Assembly: GCF_011799805.1 (NCBI RefSeq)
Contig: NZ_WXUB01000001.1
Location: 1,364,001-1,428,000 of the forward strand
Reading direction: 5' to 3'
Source: Maribellus sediminis
Lineage (GTDB): Bacteria > Bacteroidota > Bacteroidia > Bacteroidales > Prolixibacteraceae
Length of the DNA: 64,000 nucleotides
Shown: positions 23,420-32,048 of the stretch, one piece after another
How positions within the stretch are numbered: position 1 is the stretch's first letter
Layout of the letters: each line of letters begins with the position of its first letter
Made by a program: the position numbers and the translations under genes
The notes under the pieces: model-generated
Told to the model about the DNA's origin: nothing
Database searches by the model: none
What the model saw: only the letters and a program-made list of their open reading frames with translations

Positions 23420-26400
23420 TCAGAAATTTACAGTATTCAAATACTTGTCAACCAGCAAACCATTTTTGATTTCCGGGTTGAAGGTAAAAGCACGTTTGGC
23501 TTTAAACTGAAGGATCAGGATGGTGCCGTCGCCTTCTACCGCTGCCTGATCGCCGATGTTTACAAAAGTGGGGTAGAGCACCCTGTCGCCGTTCGAGTGC
23601 AAACGGTTGTAGGTGAAGTTGTCCATTTCTTTTGTATTCACGGTTGTTACACCAACATATTCCAAGTCGTTACCGCTGTAGGGGAGTGCAAAACTAAAGG
23701 CATTCACCGATGTTAGCCCGCTGCCTTCCACTTTTATCTCCACGGTTTCGCCGGCTTTGTAGCTGCTTTTTGCTGAACTTAAAGTCAGTTTTCCTGCTAC
23801 TTTTTCTACCGGCGCGTTGCTGATCCCGTCGTTTAGCTGGGTGCTTACGTTTGATATATCGTAGGCATCGATCAGGCCGTTCTTGTTTACGTCGCCACGA
23901 CTCACATAACCAAAATCGCTGTCGCCTTCGCGCAAACCGGTGTAGTTCATGTACGAGGTCAGGTCGTTTTTGTCGATCACACCGTCGTTGTTGATGTCGC
24001 CCGGCAGGAAGCTTTCGGTTCCCGGAACTTTGAAAATGTAGATTTGCCGTCCGGAGCCAAAATCGCCATACGCTTTGTCAACCGACAGTTTGATGTAACG
24101 AACCACAGGCTGGTCTTTCAATACAAATGTTTTCGCTTCGTTATCAGCTTTCCACTCAAAACTTCCGGCATCCGTCCAGTTTTCCTTGTCGCTGCTGTAG
24201 GAAATATTGCCAGTTTGTATGATGCCGTTTTTCCCGCTCAGACGTGGCAGGTAAACAATTTTCTCCAGCTGGTTAATCGATTTCAGATCGATCACAATTT
24301 CAAACGGAAGCGCGTTTTCACCGTAGCGGGTATGCATCATCGAATTTTCATCGAAGTCGAACAGTTTGCTCAAACCTTCGCCCCCCTGCATGTTGGCCGT
24401 ACATTCTGCCCTGATTCCCTTAATTGCAAACTGCAGCGGATCGGCTTTTGTTGTAGCCGTGAAACTGATCCATGCTGAAGTTCCGCTTTTATTTACAGCG
24501 CGGGCTTTGAAGGTATAATTCGTTTCCGGTCTTAGATTTTCGAACAGCAATTCGTTGTTTTTGATGTGGGTGTACAACATGCCATTGAACTGCAGTTCGT
24601 AGTAATCGGCATTGTCCACTTTTTCCCAGCTAGGTTTCAGAGTATAAGCCGTAGCGTTGGTGCCGGCAACCGCAACATTTTTAAAATCAGATAAATCGCC
24701 TGAATTGTTTAGCAACTTGTTTTCCATTTTATACTCATAGCCGCTAAGCTGAAGCTGAACGCTGTTTTGGCTAATGTCGGTTTTTTTAACCTTTACCAGC
24801 AACTGCGGGTTTTTGGTGATCTTTACTTTTTCGAATTCGCTGCCTTTCGTAGCAAACTGATTCATGTTTACCGCCGGATTGTAATAGTAAACATTGCTTC
24901 TCTTCCTGAAAGCCTCCATCGATTTCACATGTTTTAGGCGCACTTTTTTATCGCCGATTTTTGCTGAAACATTTTTGGGTTGGCTTGTTACATTGATCCG
25001 GAATTCCGTTGCTTTCTCTTTTTCGAAACCATTGAAAGAACCGTTTGTCGGTTCCACAGTCAGGTTCACTACATCGCCGTCAACTTCCGAAGTAATGCGT
25101 GTTTTGGCAAATTCGTTGTTGAGGTAGGCGGTAGTTACACCGTCGTCGTCGTATTCGGTGAAAGATGATTTTCCGTAAGGATAGATCTCAAAGATCCTCA
25201 CTTGTTTGTTGATCTCGTTGACATTGTTGTTCGGGTTTACCATTGGAATAATGGCGCCTCGTTTTACAAACACCGGAAGTTTCCAGATCGGAGCATCAAA
25301 ATTGTTGATGATCCGTCCGCCTTCGTAAACCTCGCCTGTAAAATAGTCGACCCAGCTTCCTTCGGGTAAATAAATGTGGTCGCGAATGTCGTTCCCCTCT
25401 TCATCCGATTTGGTATCCTGATAAATGGGAGCAACCAGAAAATCGGGGCCGAACATAAACTGGTATTCGGTATTTTCCCCCAATGTGTACGCATTCTGTT
25501 CTTCGAGGAACATCGCCCTGATTGCCGGCAATCCGTCAACCGCTTCGTGCGCCACACTGTAGGCATATGGCAACAATTCCGATTTCAGTTTTAAATAGTT
25601 TCGGTTGATCGAAGTGGCAGGTTCATTCAAAGCGTGCGGATATTTCTCGTTGGCGCCCCAGCCGTCCATGTTCAACTCCATTAATGTAAACGTCTTCCAT
25701 TGGAAATCGCGCATATTGATGATCGGGTTTTTACCTCCGAAAATGCCGTCCATGTCGTTGGTAATGTTGGGTTGCCCCGACAATCCCGAGCCAATAAATG
25801 TAGGAATGTGGAAACGAATGTACTCCCATTTGCCACCCGTTTGGTCGCCCGACCAGATTGTGGCATAGCGTTGTGTACCTGCCCAGCCGTCAAGCGAAAT
25901 GATAAAGGGACGTGCGTTGTTTCCGTGTTCCTGCATAATTTCGGCAGCATCCTGCACGCCGTTCAATCCAAACGAATAGCCGGCGCCTACCCAGGCCACA
26001 TCGGTTTTTAACACGCGAACTCCGGCTACGCCAACTTCCTTTACAATATCGCGCTGCAAAAGCGCTTCAATGGTATCGATGGGGTGGAGATCAGACTGTG
26101 TCCACAAACCAATTTCAACACCCTGCTCACGGGCGTAGTCGCCAAAATCTTTCAGGTTGGCAATGTTTCCGTCTAAAGTTGAGGTTTGTCCGTACCCCGC
26201 GCCATAACCGTCGTTGGGCAAGATCCAGCCAAGTGGCATATCGTGGTTTTTGTAGCGGTCGACAACGGCCCTGGCTGAAAACTGGTAGTTGTTCAGCTCG
26301 CCGTTCAGCGACTCTTTGGTACCGCCGTTGTCCTTTTGCGATTCTTTGTAACGTTTGCCGTCTTCAAAAAGAATTCCGGTTGAATCTTCTTTCCAGTAGT

Positions 26401-27244
26401 CGCGGTTGTAGGCGTTCAGGTGGCCTTCGTAGAATCCGAATTTCGGGATCAGCACCGGATTTCCGGTAAGTTGATAGAAATCGTTCAACAAAGCCACAGC
26501 GCCGTCATTTACCATAAAAAATACGTCGAGGTAATCGGTGTCGTGCGAGAGTGTTACATGATCTTTGTTTCTGGCGCCAAAGCTGTAGGTGCCTTTTTTG
26601 AACGTGTAGGCCATAAAACCATAGCCATTGGTCGACCAGTAAAAGGGATTCGGAGAAGCCACACCTCCGTCGGTCCAGCTGTTTTGGTTCTCGATGGCGA
26701 TTACTTTTCCTTTATGCGAAAAACGTCCGTTTTGCACGCCACCACCATAGAAATATTCATCCGCACCTTCGCTTAACTGAATTTCTACTTTGTTTTTTCC
26801 GAAGGCGATCGGAGCGATGGATTGTACAACCGTTTTCCCTGTTTTCAGATTTTTAAGTTCGAAGGTTGTTGTCTTTTTATTGATGTTTAGCTGAACATCA
26901 GTCGTTTTTATCGTGATCGTGTTTCCGGCGTCACATACATCCAGTTCTGTAACTGCCTTTCGTGGATTCTTAACCAGAATTTCTGCAGGTGGTTCAGCCT
27001 GAGGTGCTCGCATGCCTTTGCCACTGTTGTCCTGAAACATCCGGAAAATATTGTTTCCGTAAAAGTCAATCAACATAAGCTGATTGTTCGAAAACTCAAT
27101 TTCTACGGTGGTGGAATTTGTTTTTTTTGCAGCGGTAATTTCTACTTGCTCTTCTTCGTTGCTCTGTGCACCAACACAGGTTGAGCTAAAAACAAGAAGC
27201 ATTGAAAGGATAAATGCGCTGATTTTTCTTACTGAATTCTGCAT
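23420..27244 (-). CDS. GH31 glycosidase with FN3, F5/8C-like, dockerin and cohesin domains
   Basis: The 1274-residue secreted protein has a signal peptide (1-26), an N-terminal sandwich, and a GH31 barrel (about 265-620). Asp415 in RVLKTDVAWVG is the likely nucleophile and Asp467 in IWSGDQTGG the acid/base. After the barrel come beta domains, a fibronectin III-like domain (about 870-955), a discoidin-like domain (about 960-1110), a dockerin pair (GDINNDGVIDKNDLTSYM and GDVNKNGLIDAYDISNV) and a cohesin-like domain to the end. Alpha-galactosidase, alpha-xylosidase or transglucosidase activity are possible. The ATG at 27244 gives the clean signal peptide. The gene is isolated, with repeat elements on both sides. 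Confidence 0.88.
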   Translation of the reverse strand: MQNSVRKISAFILSMLLVFSSTCVGAQSNEEEQVEITAAKKTNSTTVEIEFSNNQLMLIDFYGNNIFRMFQDNSGKGMRAPQAEPPAEILVKNPRKAVTELDVCDAGNTITIKTTDVQLNINKKTTTFELKNLKTGKTVVQSIAPIAFGKNKVEIQLSEGADEYFYGGGVQNGRFSHKGKVIAIENQNSWTDGGVASPNPFYWSTNGYGFMAYTFKKGTYSFGARNKDHVTLSHDTDYLDVFFMVNDGAVALLNDFYQLTGNPVLIPKFGFYEGHLNAYNRDYWKEDSTGILFEDGKRYKESQKDNGGTKESLNGELNNYQFSARAVVDRYKNHDMPLGWILPNDGYGAGYGQTSTLDGNIANLKDFGDYAREQGVEIGLWTQSDLHPIDTIEALLQRDIVKEVGVAGVRVLKTDVAWVGAGYSFGLNGVQDAAEIMQEHGNNARPFIISLDGWAGTQRYATIWSGDQTGGKWEYIRFHIPTFIGSGLSGQPNITNDMDGIFGGKNPIINMRDFQWKTFTLMELNMDGWGANEKYPHALNEPATSINRNYLKLKSELLPYAYSVAHEAVDGLPAIRAMFLEEQNAYTLGENTEYQFMFGPDFLVAPIYQDTKSDEEGNDIRDHIYLPEGSWVDYFTGEVYEGGRIINNFDAPIWKLPVFVKRGAIIPMVNPNNNVNEINKQVRIFEIYPYGKSSFTEYDDDGVTTAYLNNEFAKTRITSEVDGDVVNLTVEPTNGSFNGFEKEKATEFRINVTSQPKNVSAKIGDKKVRLKHVKSMEAFRKRSNVYYYNPAVNMNQFATKGSEFEKVKITKNPQLLVKVKKTDISQNSVQLQLSGYEYKMENKLLNNSGDLSDFKNVAVAGTNATAYTLKPSWEKVDNADYYELQFNGMLYTHIKNNELLFENLRPETNYTFKARAVNKSGTSAWISFTATTKADPLQFAIKGIRAECTANMQGGEGLSKLFDFDENSMMHTRYGENALPFEIVIDLKSINQLEKIVYLPRLSGKNGIIQTGNISYSSDKENWTDAGSFEWKADNEAKTFVLKDQPVVRYIKLSVDKAYGDFGSGRQIYIFKVPGTESFLPGDINNDGVIDKNDLTSYMNYTGLREGDSDFGYVSRGDVNKNGLIDAYDISNVSTQLNDGISNAPVEKVAGKLTLSSAKSSYKAGETVEIKVEGSGLTSVNAFSFALPYSGNDLEYVGVTTVNTKEMDNFTYNRLHSNGDRVLYPTFVNIGDQAAVEGDGTILILQFKAKRAFTFNPEIKNGLLVDKYLNTVNF

Positions 27245-27457
27245 CTGATTTGTATTGGTTATTCTATTTGTCAGTTTTATTGATCGATAATTTTGCTGTG
27301 CTGTAAAGTAAAACAAAACAAGCAAATTGAATCATGACTTTTGTAAATATTTTAAAAGTTTAGGGATGGCTTAAAATATTTCATAAAGTGGAAGGCGGAA
27401 ATTGGAGGTTGAAAACAGGTATTTTTGAGCTATATAATTGATTTATTTATTTTTAAA

Positions 27458-27636
27458 CCACCTCCCCCTGACACTCATTTCAATCGGTCAAGGTACTCCT
27501 CCTTGTCAAGGAGGAGAAATGTTTGTACCACACAACTTGTCATTTGGAATTCAACAAACTTTTGTAATTCGGATTTCCCCTCCTTGCTGAGGAGGGGTGC
27601 CCCGATCCGTCAGCTGACGGACGGGGTGGGGTGGTG
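27458..27636. repeat. MITE-like repeat D, copy 2
   Basis: A 179-base element with ends CCACCTCCCC and GGGGTGGGGTGGTG, inner stems ACTCCTCCTTGTCAAGGAGG and CCTCCTTGCTGAGGAGG, and the core CCGTCAGCTGACGG. It occupies most of the gap between the GH31 and MEMO-like genes; the remaining bases show nothing. Confidence 0.65.
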
Positions 27637-27677
27637 AAACTTTGGAAAAGGTTATACCCAAAAGGAACAGAAACTGA

Positions 27678-28790
27678 TTATTTAAACCCAACAGCAGCAT
27701 AGCCCACCCAGTGGTGCGGCGTGGCAATGGCGGTGCGTCCCATGTCGAGGTCGTCAACCGGAATATGTTTTTGGCTTATGCTGGTTTCGTATGCAAGCGG
27801 AACACCGGCAAGAGGCGTTGCATTTTCCTCTTGTTGCAGTTTCAAGGCTACTTTTAGCCCGAGTGGAACAGAATAGCGTCCACACCAGGTCCATTTGTAT
27901 TGGCGGAAATCGTCGTCCTTAACCGTATAGCCGATAAAACGATTGGGCTGCTCATCGGTAAGTTCGCCTGTAAAACAGTTTTGAATGATCTCATGTTCCA
28001 GCGCAACGGCCTGCCGGTAGCCTGTGCTGTCGCAACCAAAACGGGCGTAATTACTGCCGCCCCATTCTTCATCGCCGTAATGCACAGCATCGGTTGTGAT
28101 CAGTATCGAAAAATCTTTTCCCCAAACCAGTTGGTCAGCTGAAGTAACTGATTTGATTGCAGTGGCCAGCTGCCCGGCGATCGTATCCATTTTTGCGGAA
28201 GACATGTATGGAACAAGGATGGAGATAATTTCGGTTTCAGGATTTTGCATTTGCAGAAAGGGGAGCATCGACTCCACCGAGTGTTCGATCATTTGCATGC
28301 TATCGTGAACTACATACAGTTCTTTTGGAAGTTGCTGGATGATCTTATCGCGCAGCGGTGAAACCTGCACTTCTCCCTTTGGCCCCTGCCAGGCATCGAA
28401 ACTATCGAATACAATCCGGTCTTCGAGCTCGAAATTCAAGGCCCGGTGCGCTACCCCAAAAATGATCACAGTTTTTGAACGCACGTTTTTCAAAACAGCC
28501 GGATACAGCCAGCTGGCGTAGGTATAATCGTCGTGCGGACAGATGGCGGCTCTCCATGCCGTTTCCGGCGATTGCGAAACGGCGTCAAGTTCGCTTCCGA
28601 AGTCTTTATTGATTCGATACAACACCGAATCCATTTGCCAACTCAAATGAGCAAAACCAACGGTATCAACCACCTGCCGTACTCTCGCTTCGCCCGTTTC
28701 ACTGTTTTTTGGCGAAGAACAACTTGAGAATAAAATAGAAATGACAAGGAATGAAAAGAGAGCGTTCAGATTCATTTTTGTGTTTTTCAT
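27678..28790 (-). CDS. MEMO1-family (AmmeMemoRadiSam system protein B-like) lipoprotein
   Basis: A 370-residue protein with a lipoprotein signal (ISILFSSCSS). A MEMO-like domain follows, built on the extradiol dioxygenase class III fold: PHDDYTYASWL in place of the usual PHAGY, VIIFGVAHRA, MIEHSVESMLPFLQ and ITTDAVHYGDE. These hold the conserved histidines of the family. MEMO proteins often occur with AMMECR1 and a radical SAM protein in the AmmeMemoRadiSam set, whose role is unproven; neither partner is in this window. The lipid anchor is unusual for the family. ATGs at 28790 or 28775 are both possible starts. Confidence 0.82.
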   Translation of the reverse strand: MKNTKMNLNALFSFLVISILFSSCSSPKNSETGEARVRQVVDTVGFAHLSWQMDSVLYRINKDFGSELDAVSQSPETAWRAAICPHDDYTYASWLYPAVLKNVRSKTVIIFGVAHRALNFELEDRIVFDSFDAWQGPKGEVQVSPLRDKIIQQLPKELYVVHDSMQMIEHSVESMLPFLQMQNPETEIISILVPYMSSAKMDTIAGQLATAIKSVTSADQLVWGKDFSILITTDAVHYGDEEWGGSNYARFGCDSTGYRQAVALEHEIIQNCFTGELTDEQPNRFIGYTVKDDDFRQYKWTWCGRYSVPLGLKVALKLQQEENATPLAGVPLAYETSISQKHIPVDDLDMGRTAIATPHHWVGYAAVGFK

Positions 28791-28882
28791 AAAGATAGAC
28801 GATTTCTTCAAAACTGCTGATCAAATGTTTTCAAACTGAGCTTCCTTCCGTTCTATTTAAAAGCTGGATAGAGAGTGGGATT

Positions 28883-28918
28883 AGATTGCTTCTCCGCCAG
28901 CTGGCGGAGAAGCAATCT
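28883..28918. repeat. Perfect 36-base palindrome (repeat E, minimal copy)
   Basis: The two arms run AGATTGCTTCTCCGCCAG and its exact inverse complement, joined without a loop. The end lies one base from the stop codon of the DUF2867 gene, so it may act as a terminator-like hairpin, though no T tract follows on the minus strand. Confidence 0.8.
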
Positions 28919-28919
28919 C

Positions 28920-30377
28920 TCATTCTGCCGAGGAAGGTAATGTTGAGTTTTTACCGGTGTTGGCAATATTCCGGATCATGCCGTTAAAAATAAAATAGTG
29001 AAAGGGGGAAGTAAGGATCCAGTATAAACGTCCCCAAATGCCACGGGGCCGGAAGGTGGCTGTTTGGTGCAGCACATTATTTTCATCAATTTTGAATTCG
29101 AGCCAGGCCTCGCCTGGAAGTTTCATTTCGGCAAAAAGCAGAAGGCGTTTTTTCTCGCGGCTGGCATACAATACGCGCCAGAAATCCAGCGACTCGCCCG
29201 GCTTTATATCATCCGGAAGTTTCCGCCCGCGACGCAGCCCAACACCTCCAAACAGCATGTCGAACAAACCACGGATCTTCCACAACCAGTTGGCGAAATA
29301 ATAGCCTTTGTCGCCGCCGATTGTCCAAATGTTATGCATTACTTTGTTCACGTCGGTGATCTCCACTTTTTTTATGTCTTTGTAACAACCAAAATTCGGG
29401 ACTTCAATAAAATCAGACAAAGTAAGTCCGAGGCTGCTGCTGATGATCGAATCGCGCCAACTGCTTAGTACCAGGTGCTGCTTGATTCGCAGAAAGGCAT
29501 ATTTAAGTGCGGTCTTGTAGGTGATCGGCTGAATGTTAAGGATTTGCTGCAGTTCATTGTCCCTGCAGGTAACGTCATTTTTCATGCTGTCGGCAAGACT
29601 AATCGCCAGTTTGTACGAAACCGTGGTAATAAAAAACAACCAGTACGACGACACGCGCGGCGTGATGAGCGAGGTGGTGTAGATCCGGCGTTTCAGGTGA
29701 CGAACTTCAGCGTATTGCAGCATCATATCTTTGTAGGTCAGTATTTCGGGGCCTCCAATATCGAAGGTGCGGCCGAAGCACTGATCGTGTCCCATCACAC
29801 CCACCAGAAACTTAATGACGTCGCGAATGGCAATCGGTTGCGATGGCGTAAGTATCCATTTGGGAGTGACCATTATTGGCAATTTCTCCACAATGTCGCG
29901 GATGATCTCAAAGGACGCACTGCCTGAGCCAACAATTATTCCTGCACGCAGCACGGTAAGTTGATAATGTTCGCTTTTCAGAATATCTTCCACTTTCCGG
30001 CGCGAACTCAGGTGTTTCGAAAGTTTATCGGTGTTGGAAATGCCACTCAGGTAAATTACCTGTTTTACTGCCGTAGAGTGCATGTAACTTTTAAAGTTGC
30101 TGGCTGCCAGCGATTCAAGCGCATCAAATTTATCCTGCGATGTCGACATGGAATGGATGAGGTAGTAGGCAATATCAATATCCTGCGGCAGAAGATCGGG
30201 GGTGATTGGGTGCAGAAAATCAATTTCAATCAGTTCAATTTTATCGAGCAGCGCCTGGTGTAATCCGATCCGGCTTTTTTCGCGCACGCAACAAATAACC
30301 TCGTGTCCTTTATCGATAAGAACAGGGAGGAGTCTTTTGCCGACATAGCCGGTTACACCGGTTAAAAGTATCTTCAT
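28920..30377 (-). CDS. NAD(P)-binding SDR/epimerase-like protein with DUF2867 domain
   Basis: The 485-residue protein starts MKILLTGVTGYVGKRLLPVL, a Rossmann fold of the atypical SDR/NmrA-like group with the glycine-rich TGVTGYVG. Later it has the SDR-like segment VIYLSGIS and GGPEILTYKDMM. The C-terminal third (about 330-475) is DUF2867, a START-like lipid-binding fold, with GDKGYYFANWLWKIRG and FWRV visible. Proteins with this pairing are often called YlbE or DUF2867 oxidoreductases; a lipid or quinone-related substrate is possible but unproven. It is divergent from the LysM operon across 192 bases. Confidence 0.85.
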   Translation of the reverse strand: MKILLTGVTGYVGKRLLPVLIDKGHEVICCVREKSRIGLHQALLDKIELIEIDFLHPITPDLLPQDIDIAYYLIHSMSTSQDKFDALESLAASNFKSYMHSTAVKQVIYLSGISNTDKLSKHLSSRRKVEDILKSEHYQLTVLRAGIIVGSGSASFEIIRDIVEKLPIMVTPKWILTPSQPIAIRDVIKFLVGVMGHDQCFGRTFDIGGPEILTYKDMMLQYAEVRHLKRRIYTTSLITPRVSSYWLFFITTVSYKLAISLADSMKNDVTCRDNELQQILNIQPITYKTALKYAFLRIKQHLVLSSWRDSIISSSLGLTLSDFIEVPNFGCYKDIKKVEITDVNKVMHNIWTIGGDKGYYFANWLWKIRGLFDMLFGGVGLRRGRKLPDDIKPGESLDFWRVLYASREKKRLLLFAEMKLPGEAWLEFKIDENNVLHQTATFRPRGIWGRLYWILTSPFHYFIFNGMIRNIANTGKNSTLPSSAE

Positions 30378-30509
30378 TGCACTAACTTATTGCAATTTAA
30401 ACTTCAGTGTGTTTAAGAAAGTTTAGAACTTCATGCGCGAAAACTTGCTTTAAGTTAGTAAAATTCGAATTTTAGCGGCAGCCATCGGCAACTTTTACAT
30501 ATGATTTCA

Positions 30510-30517
30510 TATTTTTG
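30510..30517 (+). promoter_or_regulatory. Candidate -7 box (TATTTTTG) for the LysM/SGNH/MBOAT operon
   Basis: TATTTTTG fits TAnnTTTG and lies 52 bases before the TTG start of the first operon gene. No TTG was found at 19 bases upstream, so the call rests on one box. Confidence 0.4.
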
Positions 30518-30569
30518 CCCACCTGAGAACGTTAATTAAATCAATTACAAAGTCAAAGGTTTTTTCCGA

Positions 30570-32048
30570 TTGAAATACCAGCTCAAATATCTTTTTCTGC
30601 TACTTTTCCTGCCTTTGGTAAGTCGATCGCAACCTGATACGATCTCAAATCTCACCCTTCAAAATTTTGCTCAGAACCTTAGCGGACATGAGATTTATGT
30701 TGCCGGCACTTCAAATAGTAGTGAACCCAGCACTACTTTTCCCGATCAGTTTAAAGCGAATAAAGGAAGTTTGTTTCACGACGAACTCGCATTGTCTGCT
30801 AAATTTTACGACTTTCTAAACCGCTTTCCTGCATCGGACAGGGAAAAGCTGGTGCAGCGTTTTGCGAACTACGATAACTATTTTGCGACGGTTTTAAAGG
30901 AGGCAGGCTTGCCTGAAGATTTGAAATACCTGGCACCGGCCCTATCGGCCATGAACCCGGTGGCTGCCGATCAGGATAAACGTGCCGGGATTTGGCAACT
31001 GACGCATTTTCAGGGTGTTTTTAACGATCTGGAAATAAACAAACTTGTTGATGAGCGTTTCGATACTTATAAATCAACGGAAGCATTTACTACACAACTA
31101 AAAAAGAATATCGATTTGTTTGGCTCGACGGAATATGCTGTTCTGGCTTATCTCTCGGGAAATACGAGTTTCAGAAATGCACTCGCTGTTGTTGGTGATC
31201 GTGCTTCGGTACCAAGTCTGATAACCTATTTGCCCGATGATGTGAATGAAAGCCTGGCTGCTTTTCAGGCGGTAACAGTTTTTCTGAAAAATGTGGAAGT
31301 TACGGAGCCTGCAGTGTCAGGTAACCCGGATACCGTTTTTGTTGTTCAGAAAATGCATTTTCAGCAGGTGTCGAAAGTGTTGGACATTTCTTTAAAGGAT
31401 TTACAAAACCTGAATCCGAAATACCGTTATTCCATCGTTCCGGGCGACGAAGAAAAATCCGTGCTGCTGCTTCCGGCAGGCAAGGGGGCCGATTATTTGA
31501 CCATGCAGGACACAATTGCTACTGCTTTTGATTCTACTTTGTTTGAAGTTCTGGCGCAAAAGGTGGAATATCCGCCGGCTCCGAATCGGCAATATGTGGG
31601 CGAACCTGTTAAGGACCTTGAAATTGAAGGCAAAACAAAAATTAAATACACCATAAAAACCGGTGATGTATTGGGATTTATTGCTGAGGATTTTGACGTG
31701 CGGGTAGCCGACCTGAAATACTGGAACAATATTTACAACGAACGAAAAATACGGGCAGGGGCTACACTCGATATTTTTGTGGATGACGAAAATGCCGATT
31801 ATTACCGCAAGCGTTATCCGGAGCCAACGGCAAAAGCGGCAACTGCCGAATCAACAGCGCCTACTGTTTATCCGATTCCTGAATCAGCGAAAAAGATCGA
31901 GCACGTGGTTAAAAGCGGCGAATCGCCCTATGTAATCGCTAAAAAGTACCAGGGAGTAACACCCGAAGCCATTTTGTACTGGAACGGTATCAGCGATGCA
32001 CGGAAAATTCAGATCGGTCAGAAACTAACCATTTATTCCATCCAATGA
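30570..32048 (+). CDS. LysM protein with inactive-looking lytic transglycosylase domain
   Basis: A 492-residue exported protein (TTG start, signal peptide to about residue 20) with an SLT/MltD-like domain (about 85-225). In the signature YLAxxES the catalytic Glu is replaced: the sequence is LKYLAPALSAMNP, with Leu125 where Glu is expected, although the later RAGIWQLT remains. Two clear LysM domains follow (about 353-400 and 445-491; VLGFIAEDFDVRVADLKYWN and SPYVIAKKYQGVTPEAILYW), plus a weaker one near 250. It probably binds peptidoglycan or glycan without cutting. It is the first gene of the operon and overlaps the next by 4 bases (ATGA). Confidence 0.84.
   Translation: MKYQLKYLFLLLFLPLVSRSQPDTISNLTLQNFAQNLSGHEIYVAGTSNSSEPSTTFPDQFKANKGSLFHDELALSAKFYDFLNRFPASDREKLVQRFANYDNYFATVLKEAGLPEDLKYLAPALSAMNPVAADQDKRAGIWQLTHFQGVFNDLEINKLVDERFDTYKSTEAFTTQLKKNIDLFGSTEYAVLAYLSGNTSFRNALAVVGDRASVPSLITYLPDDVNESLAAFQAVTVFLKNVEVTEPAVSGNPDTVFVVQKMHFQQVSKVLDISLKDLQNLNPKYRYSIVPGDEEKSVLLLPAGKGADYLTMQDTIATAFDSTLFEVLAQKVEYPPAPNRQYVGEPVKDLEIEGKTKIKYTIKTGDVLGFIAEDFDVRVADLKYWNNIYNERKIRAGATLDIFVDDENADYYRKRYPEPTAKAATAESTAPTVYPIPESAKKIEHVVKSGESPYVIAKKYQGVTPEAILYWNGISDARKIQIGQKLTIYSIQ

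Noticed and set aside
23420-24000. Cellulosome interpretation of the dockerin/cohesin end
   Set aside because: No scaffoldin or other dockerin-bearing enzyme is in the window, and dockerin-like calcium motifs are found in non-cellulosomal proteins.
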